Assembly: GCF_037126465.1 (NCBI RefSeq) | Contig: NC_088204.1 | Span: forward strand, 71,795,807 to 71,859,806 | Direction: 5' to 3' | DNA length: 64,000 nucleotides | Source: Ornithodoros turicata | Taxonomy: Eukaryota; Arthropoda; Arachnida; Ixodida; Argasidae | In this document: one piece after another, positions 1 to 14,500 of the stretch | Layout of the letters: the number at the start of each line of letters is the position of its first letter | Numbering within the stretch: position 1 is the stretch's first letter | Notes under the pieces: model-generated | The model's database searches: none | The model's input: only the letters and a program-made list of their open reading frames with translations | Told to the model about the DNA's origin: nothing | Position numbers and translations under genes: made by a program

Positions 1-2033
1 TGTGAATGCTCGAGCGCATGTGGACTCGACGGGGTACAATAACGTGCGCTCCAGTGAGTTGCCCGTTAGAGGTGACGTAGTACCCTTCCACATGTTCCCC
101 AGTTGCAGTACTTAACAACAAGGCCAACTTTACTCGATGAAGGTTGCGCGCTTTTATTATGTCAGTTTTTATACCTCAGCGAGTGAGTGTTTGAGGAGAT
201 ATACTTGAACTCCTGAAAAGAAAACATGCGCTACTTGCCGCACAGTAATTTTTACTACTGGTTTCTTCTTTAATATCAAAAATGGAGAAGTATGCTAGGA
301 GCTAGCCAGCTCGACTCGAGCCTGAATGTCACAATAATATTTTTCGCGTGCGTCTGACGTATTTGTCGCGTTCCTACCTTTGGTTGAGAACTTGAGTGCT
401 CCGAGGTGACTTATAAATGTAGATGTGTAAGTCTTTTCTTTTTCGTCCTTCAACATGATTTTTCTGCGTTTCATGATGTCTATCAGGTTGCATAATGCTC
501 CATCTAGTCCTAGACGTTGAAGGAAAAATAATTAGACTGAGGCGGAATAATTGTACAGGGACGCACACCTTGGTAGAATGAGTTGACATTCTATCGTGTC
601 TCTCCTTATGTCCCACTTTATTTTTTGGCTGGAAAGAGTTCTTATGCGTGCGTGTGTTTTTACGTTAGAGCTTCACATCATTTGCGTGATGTGTGCTGGT
701 ATACTTCGACTCGTTGTATATAGCTCTTGTATATTTTTTTATTTTTTGAATAAACATTCAACATTTTTTTAGTTGTGCGGATTATTGATGGGTTACCATG
801 CTACTATATCACAATTAGGATACGGTTTTATTTGCACTAAAATTTATCAAAGGTAGGTGCGAAAGAGCTACGTTGCATTGTGAGAGGAGGGAATCGATAG
901 CTTCCTTTTGAGGAATACCTAACACATGCAATGGACAGGACAAGCTGTTTGATCCACACTCTTCAGGGCTGCAACATCTTCGGGAGAAGACCGCTCTGAG
1001 AAGATCAACAGATATTTGACAAATAAAAAGTTCGGAATGTTTTTTTTCTCCTTTCGTGAAAGGGTACACTTCCTTCAAATGTGCAAACTGAACGTTTTGT
1101 CTGTAGGGTGTTCTGACAGTCATCTCTTTAAATATGCGAGCGTGTTTTCGTGGGAAGAAATTATATGTATTCAGCTACTACATTCAGCAGTCTACAGCGA
1201 AGGTGCGCTGGTGGAACCGGGAGCCACGTTAGGCCTAAGGGCATACCTTGTCATGCACCGCTACCCTCCTATATCTCTCTTCCTGCAGCGCGCTATATAA
1301 TTATGTGGGCACCAAGCAGTCTAGCGCGCCAGCAGAAAATTCCCCGAAGAAACACGAGCAACTCTCGCGCTCGTAATAACGTTTTGGCTTTCATCACAAT
1401 TACTTTACACGGGAAGACTTGGCGCTGTAGGCGTGCCCCAGGGGGCGTGGCGGGCATCACATCGTGCCAGATTATCGAGCATGAAAAAAAATTCCCTTTC
1501 TGCGTTATTAATGTCTCGCAATGACTTTGTAATAGGGTAGAAAAGGCTTATGCAGTTTCCTGTACACACGTTGATTAATATCGTAATTTGATGTTTTATT
1601 TATTATATTTATTCGCTGTTACTGCGATCGGTTTACTGGGTGTGAAGCTTCAAGGTGATCAAGGTGGATAAATAGTGTCATCGTCATACAGACGAGGGTA
1701 TACAGAACCCGCCTGTTTTTCGACCGGGCCTTTGTAGCTTCCGTAAAGGAATGCCCAATTCCTTATCTTTTAAAGGCTTTTTTAAAAGTATCCCGAATAA
1801 CGTTCTAGTTTCATAAATATGCTGCGGTCATTCCCCACATTCTAATACCAGCGTGTAAAGACGTTCGATACTTTGCCCTAGCTCAAGTAAAGGTCTCGAT
1901 CCGCCCCTGTATATCTCTGACACAATATGTGTCACATCTCTAAAATTGTCGTTGTTTTGTTGTCTTTTGTTCGGGTCTATCTGTGTCGTTCTCTCTCTCG
2001 TGTTTCTATGAAACTAATTGGGTGGGGGAAATT
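1..2033. other. no gene recognised
   Basis: I see no protein-like exon, RNA gene or long repeat here. The open frames are short, low in complexity and mutually overlapping. An AATAAA at 749-754 followed by a T/GT-rich stretch could be the polyadenylation site of a plus-strand gene ending to the left, but nothing else supports that. Confidence 0.5.
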
Positions 2034-2170
2034 GAATGAATTAATGATTAAAAGCGCTAAAATCTAAACAAGGACGAAATACGGACGACACACACCGGCG
2101 CTCTGTGTGTGTCGCCCGTATTTCGTCCTAGTTCAGATTTCAACGCTTTTAATCGTGAATTCATTCATTC
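2034..2170. repeat. hairpin (foldback) MITE
   Basis: Two arms of about 60 bases form a near-perfect inverted repeat around a short loop near 2100. The left arm carries GACGAAATACGGACGACACA and the right arm carries its complement. The outer ends are GAATGAATTAATGATTAAAA and its degenerate complement. It has no coding capacity and lies about 400 bases upstream of the TOM1 start codon. The transposon family is not known to me. Confidence 0.8.
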
Positions 2171-2558
2171 ACCAACAGGCCCAAATGTCAGTTTTGAAAA
2201 TTGAATGGTGACGCGCAGGTACACGAGCGCTTCCCGGGACAAAAGCGAAACTCCTGCTCCGGAGCGAAACACGCGCCACCTCTTAGCAGGAGAACCAACT
2301 TACTACATGTAATCTACTTTTTATTTTAACACACAGCCTTTATCAGCTTTACGACACGAGCGAATTTGTTAAAACGTGTATATTATAATTAATCTTTATT
2401 AAAGCACTAGAACACACGAACCTTAAACAATGTTGTCGCGTACGAAACTTGCAGAACGGATTCTCGACCAGCTCCCGTCTCTTGTGTTTGCGGTGTGTAC
2501 TCGCCAATGTGAAGTGACTTGTGATTTTCCCCGCGGCTAACCGAACAAGATAGCCACA

Positions 2559-5500
2559 ATGTCTGCTATTTTAGCCCAACTCGGGGGTAATCCCTTCAAC
2601 ACTCCTGTAGGCCAGAAAATTGGTAAGGCATCTACTTCCTGCAAAATTAGTCCTACGATGATAGCACCCACCACTGCGCTATCGTACTGTCTTTTTATCA
2701 GCATGTTTATCGTTTAGCAAAAGGTTTTGTTTTCTGATTCACGAAGTGACTCATGCATTGTTGATAATACGACACGTTGCTGAAACAATTCCCTGGATTA
2801 GAGCTGTGATCTTCTTCTGCGTTACGATACGACTCCTTTACTGATGGTAACTACGTGTTGACATCTGATCGAGCTAGCAGTGCTCGACTGTTTGCAGAAG
2901 ACAAGTGCTCGTGAAGGAGAAACGAGACTGCTAGTCGTTTGTTCGGAATATAAAACTGCACAAATGCAAATTCTTATACAGTTTTCTCGAACAGCATGCA
3001 GAGATCGCATCAGTTATCAAGGATGCTCTTTGGACGGGAGTCTGGTTGTGCAGGTGGTGGTTTTAGTTGCCGCCTATGCCGCCTTCGTATGTAGACTGTG
3101 TCAGATTGTTCCTGCTCTAAAAATTGGCGTAGCGGGAGTAACCTTGTTTTCATTCACACGGCGTACGCGTAGCTGTCGTCACGTCCTGACCGCGAAAGCG
3201 GACTGTGGGATTTGAGTGACGCATAACGCGAATAGCCACCCTTAGTGCCGTCTGCAGCATCTCTCTTGGGCGCATTGTTTCCAGTGGAGTTTATGTATGC
3301 CTGTTACACTATGCGGAGGAGTGACATCATCAACTGACAGCTGTATGTGTGGTATTGCAGAACAAGCCACGGATGCGTCATTGGCTTCGGAGAACTGGGC
3401 TTTAAATATGGAGATATGCGACATTATAAATGACACTGATGAAGGGTATGCCATCCTTGTAATTTACATACTGCTGTTAAGGCATTTATGACTGGTTTCA
3501 ATCACTTTTCAACCACTACACCGTTTTCAGGCCAAAGGATGCGTTGCGTGCAGTTCGAAAACGATTGCAGCAAAATGCCGGCAAGAACTACACAGTGGTC
3601 ATGTATAGCCTTACGGTAATTTTCTCGTGTCCGTCTGCAAGTGGGCAGACACATTTAATGCGTGCGTGACATATCCGCAGGTCCTCGAAACCTGCGTGAA
3701 AAACTGTGGCAAGCGTTTCCACCTGCTTGTGTCGCAGAAAGACTTTGTGCAGGAACTCGTCAAGATGATCGGTCCAAAGAACGACCCTCCCACCGCAGTT
3801 CAGGAGAAAGTTCTGAGCCTCATCCAAGTATGGTGAACGTGCATCTCGCTGACAGATTTCTGCGTTGCACATATAGTAAGCGTAGCGTGCATTTTGATGT
3901 TTGCAGAGCTGGGCGGATGCGTTCCGCACACATCCCGACATGCAGGGGGTTGTGCAAGTGTACACTGATTTGCGCAACAAAGGCGTGGAGTTTCCTCCCA
4001 CGGATTTGGATGCCATGGCACCAATATACACTCCGCAGAGGGTGAGATCTTTGATTTCTGTGTCGTCTTCGGTTGTTGCTATTTTAACTGGTGTGGGGGA
4101 AGATTTGTCATCTGGTGAGACATTTTCAGTGCACACATTAACTGCAATCCACAGGAAGAGAGCAAAAGATGTACCTCGTACACTGAATAAGTGATGCGGA
4201 AATGCAGTAATGACATCTTATATTGGTGACGATTGATTGGGGTGTTTCACGAACGTGGTACAAATGGGAAGCAATCTTGTGCTCGTTGCGAAGGGGTTTG
4301 ACTGTGCTGGACATTGAAATGTAAAAAAAAAAAAAAAAAAGGCACTGTCATGAACAGAGTTCGAGGTAACCCGTTACTGTAACTAAGTTCCTTTTTTTGG
4401 TAACTTGTAACTTAACTCGGTACTTTTGCGCCCTGGTAACTTTCAGAGGAACTCGTTCCTTTTTCAGGTAACTTTGCCAAAGTAACTTAAGTTAAGTTCC
4501 AAGTTACTTTTAACTCTCTTTTCACTCACGTCCACATATTTTCTTGTTTTCTCTCCGGTTCCTCCATGGCATTTTTTACCATAAAACGTGATATTCAATC
4601 AATGACAGTATTTTATTGGGGAAGTAAGAACCACTGCCATTGAAATGAAGCTGAGCCATTGTGCGCCCACAGGGAGTAAGATGCAAAGTGTTCGAATAGA
4701 CCTCTACCAGAGAAACGTCATCATGACATTGGTAGACAGACTGAAACCGAAACAAATCGAAAGGAGAGGGCTGGGTTCCACGAACGGGCACTTGCCTTCC
4801 ATTGAAAGAAACGTAGGACCGCAATCCCCTCAAGACCGTGGATTTCGGGCGCGACCTTGTTCACATCTAGCTTCGAGCGTAGTTCAATTCTACCAAATTT
4901 TGGCGCTGTCGAACACTATGACGTCATTTGTTTACAAACAGGGAGAGGTCTATTGTTGGACATAAACGAAAACGATTTAAGCGTGTTGCACTCCTCCGCA
5001 GGCAACTCAAGGTCTAACTCAACTGCTCACGCGCGCTGCACCTGTGTACTGCTATTTTATGTCCAAAGTAACTTGGAAGTAACTCGTTCTTTTTCTTAAG
5101 TAACTCAGTAACTGCGAGTTATATTTCAGGCTGAAGAACTTCGTTATTAACTTAGTTACATTTTGCACACAGTAACTTAACTTGTAACGACTTTTTGAGG
5201 GGCAGCTTCTTAATCTGTGGTCATGAATGCTAGTGTGCAGTTGTATTGGACAGGAGACTTGAGGTGCACTAGTGACACCCACCTATATAGTTAGAATTGA
5301 CCTCTGCTGGATACCAATTTTGCGGGGTGAGGTCCTCTGCTTGGTTATCGTAGCCTACTCTGTAGTCACAGAGCTTCTTGTAATTCTCTGATATCTCATT
5401 AAAGTTCTCCACCTGCTCCCTACAGAGTGTTCCACCAGCACTCCTGAACACGCAACCTCGTCCTGTCACGCGCCCCGTCGTCGTTCAGGAGGGTCCTCCA

Positions 5501-8500
5501 AGCCCTGTCCAGTTGTCTCCAGAGCAGTTGTCCAAGTTGAAGCACGAACTGGACATGGTGCAGCGGAATATGACAGTCTTTGGGGACATGCTGTCCCAGC
5601 TGACGCCGGGGCAGGAGCAGCGAAGTGATTGGGAACTCATGCAGGTAAAATAATGGATAATTTATTCAGCAAAGTCAACCCACAGTGTATCCCTTGACCT
5701 GGTGATGAGTTCCTAATGCTATAGCCAAGACAGTGGTGTTTGTGCAATAGACACTTGTGAAAAAGAGCAACCAAGGAACTTTGAGCCTTTCTTTCGTGTG
5801 GCAGTGATTTGAGGATGTCAGAATTGATGAGGTGATTCAGGATGGTTCAGGATGACTGGAACATGGTTCATATAACTCAGTGTTAGTGAAATCTTTTCAT
5901 TTATTCTTTTATTTATTTAATCAACATACCCCAAAGATCCCTAAGGATATAATATGTGGAAAGGGATCATGCACACGTTATGATACTATGCATACACCAT
6001 TCACACACACGTTGCACAAATACATTACTACAAAAAATTTAAAACACACACACACATACTTACACAGATACTTATTCGTGATCAGATATGGGCCTGTGGA
6101 ACATTTGGTAATCAGCTGTTTTGACCTCCCCTAAAGGAGGACTATTCCAGTTCATAGTAGTCTTGCAGAGGAAAGGTTTAGAAAAGGCATCAGTGCAACA
6201 TTCGGAACGGTTAAATTTGAACTGGGGTTCAAATCGGGGGAAAGATTATGGGGGAGAGAATAATTAGAGTAATATCGGAAGGAAATAGTGTGAATAAGTC
6301 TATGAAATCTTTTGTCTCCAAAATTTAATGACCACCATCGACCTTACTAACCTTACAAAGATCTTGGTGTTGCAAACAAAAGTGGACATGTCAAAATAGG
6401 TTGCCTACGAATGACATTTGAGAGATGAAGTAATACATTGGGCTTGCAAATTGGTAAAGAGGTCGCTGCTAGCAGGGAGTGTGAATTACATCATTGTGGT
6501 GCTCACAATTCTTTTGGTACTCTGCAGGAGCTTCAGAAGACATGTCACGCAATGCAGACACGAATTGTGGAATTGGTTGACAAAGTAGCCAACGAGGAAG
6601 TGACGGGTATGTGCAGCAATTTTCCCTTGTTTTCTTCTAATAGCGATTACTAGCAGACCTCTTAAAATTACTTTTCAAAAGTAATTGAATTACAACTACA
6701 TGTTCATGAAAGTAATTCAATTACTATTATAAAATAAGAATTGTAACTCAATTACAACTATAACTATATAACTAACTATAACTAACTAACTAACTATAGT
6801 AAACTATAAAAAGTAATTGAGTTACACTGAATTGCATTCACTTCAATACATATTTTGGCATATAAACTTTATTGTATAGTTATTGCAAAGACAAACAACC
6901 AGAAGACCAGACGAATGACAGGAAAACGGTTAGTTGTAATGGAATGCAATGCTTAGCCTGGTAAATCTTCAAATTGCTGGGGAAATCGCTCAGTACTTAG
7001 CAGAAACATTATAATACTAGACAGTGAAAAAGGAAATATATTAAGTTCTGCTAAACACAAGGAAAATTTCTTCTCCATCTAGTGGAGCAATGCTGCTCAT
7101 ACGTGAGCTTATAATGTCCGTTAGCCTTCAGAACCAAGGCATTCTTCAAGTTCTTTTTTGTTATACTGCCACGACTTCTGATCATTAATATTACTACCAA
7201 GAGAAAATACTGCTGGGTAGCCCCACATTATACTTCATATGCTTCAAGTGGGTTGGTGTTACCTTTCAAATGATTTCTCCCATAGTGCAGCACTTTTATT
7301 TTTGGTCCACTCAAATGTGAAACTTTCGGTTGCTTCCTCATCAGATGACTTGTGACCTCTCATTACAGAAGCTTCAGCTCTCATTGCATTCTTAAAATAG
7401 TGTATAAGTAGTAATTTTCGTGAAATTCGCGAACACTCTTTTCTTTGCGAATTTAAAGTTCCGCGAAACATTCGAACCAGTTACAGAAAATTACGCAAAC
7501 GAAGTATGTCAGAAATTTGAGCCAGGAAGCTGAGGCACCTATGGACGCGGTTAAGTGTTCAGTTCTTCTGTAGTACAGCTTGAGGTATGCGCAATATGCG
7601 TAAATATGCTGCGTATAATGTTGGTGTGCCTGCCTTATATGTATTTTTCTTTTTGTCATGCTGTTATGACTGGGATCATGGGTGACATGCCGCTGGCGTT
7701 TGATCCCGTTCATGTTTGTCGCCATTTTCAGATTTTATTATTCAACCTGCAAAGTTGGCAATATGTCACGTAAAATAATGTAAAAAATAAAACAATTTCC
7801 TTCCTTCCTTCCTTCCTTTCTCCACTGTAAGTGGAGACAGTAGTCCAGCCTTCACAAATCCCGTGCAGGTATCCCATGATTCCAGTTCCTCGTAAGCCTG
7901 GATCTTCCAGCAAGCGTGTGAGAGTTTAAGCAAGCTGCCATGCGGATCGGCCTTTGTAAAAGTTGACGAATCACTATCGGGTGAAAAGAATGACGGGAGA
8001 CAGGGCAATTTGGCAATGACCTAGATACCGGCCGCGTAAGGACCCCCTAGTAAGGACCCCCTCTCAGTCATAAGGGCTCAAAAGGAAGACAAATGCAAAG
8101 GGTTATGACCCAGCTGGGGCGATAACTTTTGTTAACTTCTACCTGGAAGTTCAAGGTGGTGGTGGTGGTGGGGGGGGGCCTAAGATGCAGGGGCGACGTA
8201 TTGTTCCACGAATAATTGCCTGGCCCTGGCTCCTCACAAATTCGCGAATTATTGAGCATGCAAATTTAACCACTTATACAGTATGTCATGGCCGATTGGT
8301 TTAAGTTGTCACACAGATCCGGTCTGTCTTGAACCATGAATGCGCGATAGAATTTATGATGAGGTCCTTACCACTTTACCTACTTGGTGGGTAGCCGTGT
8401 CAGCCAAACATGCGCCGACGACGAACATGGGATTATCCTGGCTTTGACTGCTGACTGCGCGTTGTGTCCGTCCACGATAATCTTGTCTCTCTACACTTTC

Positions 8501-11500
8501 GTGAAAGAGTAAAAATTGCGGCCATTGCGTAATAGATTTTACATTTGAAATAAGGTCGTAGCCCAAATCACATGCAAAAGTAATTCACAGTGAATTACAA
8601 ATTACTTGTAAGAGTAATTCAATTACAGTTACAATTATGTAATATTGAATGTAATTCTGGAAGTAATTAATTACTAAGACTGTAATTAATAACAGTAATT
8701 GAGTTACTTTTAATTAGTTAGTTTACAGGTCTGATTATTAGTTATTGGTTGTGTGCGACTGTGTCTACATGATTTCGTGCAGGCGAGCTTCTGCGCCTCA
8801 ACGACGATCTCAACAACCTGTTCCTACGGTACGAGCGATTTGAAAAGCGCCGAATGGCTGTGCTCACTTCTCAACCCAAAGAGCCAAGTAGGCAAGCAGA
8901 GGTAACCTTCTACGTTCAAAGAAACTATGTGTGACGCAGCAGGAAATGTGCCATTTGTAAACAGTTTCATTTCATTTGCATTCTCTTCAGTCTTTGTTGA
9001 TGTGCCATAGTCTGTGAATAAAAAAAGTGTGGAAAAGCAAACATAGCTGGTTATGAGTTAAATTGAAATTAATTTTGTTAATAATTCTCCACAACTTACG
9101 TGGTACATTGGACGAATTTCTGTTCGAGACGAAATTGACTAATCTCTCTGAAATAGGGAGCCGGTGAAAATGTGGCACCCCTCATCGACCTCGGAGAGCC
9201 AGACGTTACCACCGAGCTTCAGAATCTCGGTGAGCTATACACCTCACCTCACCTCACGTCATAAACGCTCACCTCACGCTATTGATGAATTCACGCGTAA
9301 TTGTCCATGGAGGTTTTGAGATTGCGGGGCTTAATTTTTTCGTTCACTTTATTTGATCTCTATATAGCAATTGGTGGAGGCAGCACTGCCGTTGCACCAT
9401 CGTCTGCTGCGTCTGCAAACGCAGGATCAAACCCATCTACCAAGGGCGGAGTAGACGAGTTTGACATGTTTGCGCAGTCGCGGCATGCCTTCGATCAAGG
9501 ACGATCAGGGTAGGTAGATTTTTTGCGTCACTAACAAATACGTACTTCTGTTTCAAGTCCAGAGAACTCCCGTGTTTGCACCGTTGTCCGCTGGGGATCT
9601 GTTGCCGATTATCGTAGCTAAACATTTGCAGCTACGCAGCAATCTTCTGTTCGAGTTCTGGTCGTTTCAGTGCGGTTTACGAAACAGAAGACGCGAAGAA
9701 CACGAACACCATAGACAAAGTGATACTGACTATGGCGATCTCAATTCAGGAGCGTGAAAGTCTCAATGGCAAATTAAGTTTTTAATTGCACCTTTAAACG
9801 TAGCTGAATTTGTTACATCAAGGTCTGACCACAAAGCTAAAAGAAAAAAACACGAGATAGAAACAAAAAAGGGATGGACAATGACAGATAGAGCTTGAAC
9901 TTTTCGGGTTAACACTGGTAAAACTTGTTTTTGCCCCCGATTTGCAATAACTCTGGAGAAACCCGAGGGTCAAACTCGCTAAAGTGCAAACCCAGCCATT
10001 CATAAAGGCACGTATGAACATTGCACACTTCGCACTTCCTCTCACCATCACGTGTGCTCTTCTTTTTTCACATGACAATCTGCTCTTTCACATGTTATCA
10101 CCACAACCTACTAGATTATAACGACCATGTCGTAATCGACAACCCCCTATGGGGAGCCCATCCGCACGATCCGCTAGGGGCGCTACTCGTCGGCCCGCGA
10201 CTTCTACATCATGATTGGACGATGGAAATTTGAATTTTGAACGCGCAGAAGTGGACGTACGACTACCGTAGCAGACGACAGCAACAGCTCCTATGAAAAC
10301 GTGTAGAATGATGATGATAATCAACTTTTGAAAGAAGCGTCTCTCGTGGGATATCCACCGCTTCTACAAAAATACTAAGGTAAGCCGAAGTACAAAGTAT
10401 TGCAGAAACTGAGGAAGCAATAGCCGGGCCGATGAGTAGCGCCACCGCTAGCTCGTAAATGCGGTGCTGGGAAGGGGACATGGTCGCTATAATGTACAGG
10501 TTTTCCCGGCGATTTTAATCCAAGTGCTAGCTAAATTAATCCACATGCCATGCAAACTTTATGGGGCATGGATTAATTTAGCTGGCACTTGGATTAAAAT
10601 CGCCGGGAAAACCTGTAGTAGGTCGTGGTTATCACTATACTTCACCAATTTACGAATTCTATTATAAAACTGTTTTTGAAATGCACATCATGTTAAAGTG
10701 AAGAAATTTTGCTTCACATATTTTTTGCACGACCACAAAATTGTTGTGGCCAGAGCAAGTACGCAGACACTCCTTGCAGTGCTCCCTCTCGTTATTGCAA
10801 TTGTGTAGCCGTACGCCACTGTTTATTGTTTTGTTGCAGCAGCAGCACGTATGCCGACAACACAAGCGGGGATCAGCTCGGAGTCTCCTTGGGAGCACTC
10901 GCGCAGGTCAGAAGCCAAAAGGTACTAGCTTTCTGCTGAAGCCACTAATATTTCTGCCGTTTGAATGCTCCATGGTGGGACAAGATTGTGAATGTCTTGT
11001 GTAAGCGGATTGCATTTTTGTGTGTGGCACGCGGGTTGCTGTACATTCAATTCAGTTCAAACATCACAGGGGCTTGGGTTGCTGGCTTGCTTTTGAGTGC
11101 AACTTTCTGCCGCTTTTAATGGCGAACGTTTGATGCAAAAGTCACTCGATTAGCGCAATAATACGCGTTAGGGATACGTACGGATATGTGCCATGATCTG
11201 AAATTTCGTTGGGTGAGCTGCTACGGGTGAGTTGTTCTACGTGCGTACCTGCACTCTTGTGTAACATTTTATGTACCTAAAATTTTTTTAGTTGGGCTGT
11301 TTTTTGCTTCATAATTATGCAAAGCGTGTGGCTTCTTTTGAAATATCTGTGTGTGCGCGAGTCTGCTTCTTCTGTGCTTTATCATTCTTACACGAATATG
11401 TTGTCCTAACAAAAGCCTCTTTATAAACACATTTAAGCACATCCTGACAGAAACGTGTGTGTGTGTGCAATTATGTGGAATGTATTTTTCGATGGGTGTG

Positions 11501-14500
11501 CGTGCTTACCTGTGTGGGTCCATTTTGTCGGTTTGGTGTCCTGTTTTGTGTGTTCACATTTCCCGTTTGTTTCTGGCAATTCAGAAGACAGAAGAGAATG
11601 GAGAACCTGCTATAGAGGTAAAAATTCCTGCGCTTATCTTTGTAACTCAAGCTCCTCTGCTTATTTGACCTCTCTCTTTCTCTCTATCATGTTTTCCATT
11701 TCTTTTCCGTTATTGCTGTCCTGCCTGCTCCTGCTTCTTTGCTGTTTCCCCAGTAGCAAAGCAGGCCTTGTCTACAGGCATTTTTGGATGCAGCTGTTTC
11801 TCCTCCTAGAATAGACCTTTTTACAAAAGCAAGCGCTACCTGTGACACGCGAGGGATCATGGGAACTTAGAGCGCCTTAGAGCAGTACGAGAAGCCCAGA
11901 GGCGGAGGTAGAAGAAGAACAACAACATTCCCGGTGTGCACAGCAGCAGCGTCAGCCGGGGTAAACCATAACCGAAGCAGGCGACACAACAGTGTCACTC
12001 AAAGTTCCCACGCTGCTTTGCGCATCTTTTTAAAATCGTCTATTGAGGCAGTGGTTTAAGGGGCAGCCCACAACGTTACTGCATACTTTGCAGTTCTGTC
12101 ACTGTTTGTTCTTCAAAGGGATAGTTTGCTTCCAAAACACGAAATATATTTGCAAACATCACAGCTCATCACCACCGTCATCACCAAAGCATCATAGTTT
12201 TTTTTTTCCACGAGTGCTCCATTCCCTGATTCATGAAAACCCTGCTTTACTTTATTTTTTTTTACTTCGGCAGTATAATTTATTATAAATGGTTGGAATT
12301 CATGCGGTTTGCAAATCCCACACAAAGAGACGTCGCTGTGACGACATTGTGACAGCACACGAGGGTGTCCCCTTGATGCCATTTGGATGCCAACACTGGA
12401 AAGTAGGCATAACACTGGAAATGCGTAGATTTCGAGTGAAAGGACGCTCAAGAGAACAGTCCTGCTGGCCCCTTTTTTCTCAATTGCGCTAGAAAGCAGA
12501 GGAGTGGCATCTTCGCGAGCGCAGATGAAGACTTCCTCACGCTCACCTTGCAGACATTTATGTGAGGTGAGGAAAATTACCGTATTCCCCCGCATTAGCC
12601 GGCATGCCGCATAACTCGAGGCTGACCAAATTCTGGGCTTACAAAACTTGGTACTTTCCGGCATGCCGCAAAAATCGAGGGAAAAATAAAGATGTCGGAC
12701 AGTGAACGTAGTAAACCAACTACAGACTTTATTTCTGTTCTTCGTACTTTTGCATCCGTCTTCTTCATCTTCTGAGTCGCTCTCTGTGTCTGTAAGTCCC
12801 GACCGGTCGTCATCCTCGAAGCGCGGTGTGCCAGACATCATTGTTTCTCGCAGGCACCTGTGCAGTTTCTCCTCGTCCTGGTGCCCCACCAGTCCGCACT
12901 TCACGAAGGACTCTTGAATTAAATCTTGAGAGATCTCTCCCCACGCCTGCTTCACCCACTGTGCAACCATCAGGTACGAAGCACTCCGACGTTTCCCTGT
13001 CTTTGTGAACTCAACTTCTCCACTGCGAAGCCAATTCAACCATCGATCCCTCATTGCTGCTTTGAACGGTCTGTTCCAAACGACATCAGCTGGCTGCAGA
13101 AGTGGTGTCAGACCACCAGGAATGACAGACAGACATGTGTTATAGTGCTGTTTGAAGCTGGTGTTTTTCAAGTGCGCGGGTGCGCTATCCATTACAAGAA
13201 TGGCCTTTGGCTTGAAAAATGCTCCCGGTCGGGCGCCCCACACTTTCTGCTTGTAGGTATTCATTAATTCTGCCGTCATGCTTCCTTTCATTGCGACAGT
13301 GACGACGACTTCCTTTGGGAACTCAAACTTTGGCACGTTCTTAAGCCCCTTGAAAATAATCATTGGCTTCCACTTTGTTCCATCAGCCATCGCACTCAGA
13401 ACAACTGTGTACCTGAGTTTCTCCTTCCCCGTCGTCTTGCACGTCACTTGTTTTACGCCCCTGTAGTCGAATGTCCTGCTTTGTGGCATGTCGAACCACA
13501 GAGGGGTCTCATCCATGTTTCCAATGCAGGATGTAGGCACACCATCAAGGACTGAGTTGTGAAAGGTGAAAAAGTTTTGGCACAACAAGTCTGCATTTGC
13601 TGGCACTTTCTGTCCCACACTTGTCACTGTCCTGCTGACGATATCGTGCCTCTTCAAGAACCGTTCCTGCCAGCCGTTCGACGCATTAAACCCTTGTCCT
13701 TGAGCATGTCCGTCTTCTAATATTTGCTGAGCTCGTACCTTAATCGTGCTGGAACATACGGGGAAGCCATTCTCACGCTGCAGCGATATCCATGACGACA
13801 GTTCCTGCTCCATCTCAGGGAACTTGGCTCGTTTCCTCCTGTTCTCCTCACTGGAAGGCAGGTTCCTTCTTTTCCGTACGCAAACGTCGTTAACTGATGT
13901 GCAGGCCTGTAGTTGGTCCCGGCTTTTCAACCAGTCTTGCACGCACTGGCGAGGAATACCAAATGCTCTTGCAGTTGCACTGATGTTGCCACCGACCTCA
14001 TCCAGTCTCTTTATAACATCCAGCTTGAATGCGATCGAATGACTTCGGGTCCGGGAGCGTCCGCGCTGTCCTCCTCGTGGCACTTCTCCATCTGTCGCTG
14101 ATGTTGCCGGGTGCTGTACGGCAGCGTGCATTTCGTATGCTCCGTCCATCTCCAATGGTGCACAATCCACGACTGAACTCGGAAACAAAGTATGCACGGC
14201 ATCCCCTTGGTTTCACCACTGCTGTACTTCCTTATCTCCTTCCTGTCAAGCCTTTGTCCTATAGTTATGCGGGTGGGGCATTGGGGTTTTACCCCTGTGT
14301 TCCCTGACCTACTGGTGTTAGACACTCTTGTGGTCGCTTGTCAGGGCGCAAGAAGCACTCTCGTTAATCCTTTCTCGGTTTCTGCCTTTGTGTTCCGTGA
14401 CCTTCTTTTATTTATCACCGGTCTCGGCAGGTTGTTCACCCCAAGAAAAATTCCCCCGGGTTTTCCGGCATGCCGTAAAATACGGGGTTCTGCGGCATGC

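Noticed and set aside
3588..4136. 182-codon minus-strand frame
   Set aside because: Lies antisense to TOM1 exons 3-5 and is open only because of the codon use of the real gene.
12289..14307. Plus-strand frames of 60-113 codons
   Set aside because: Shadows of the minus-strand transposase.
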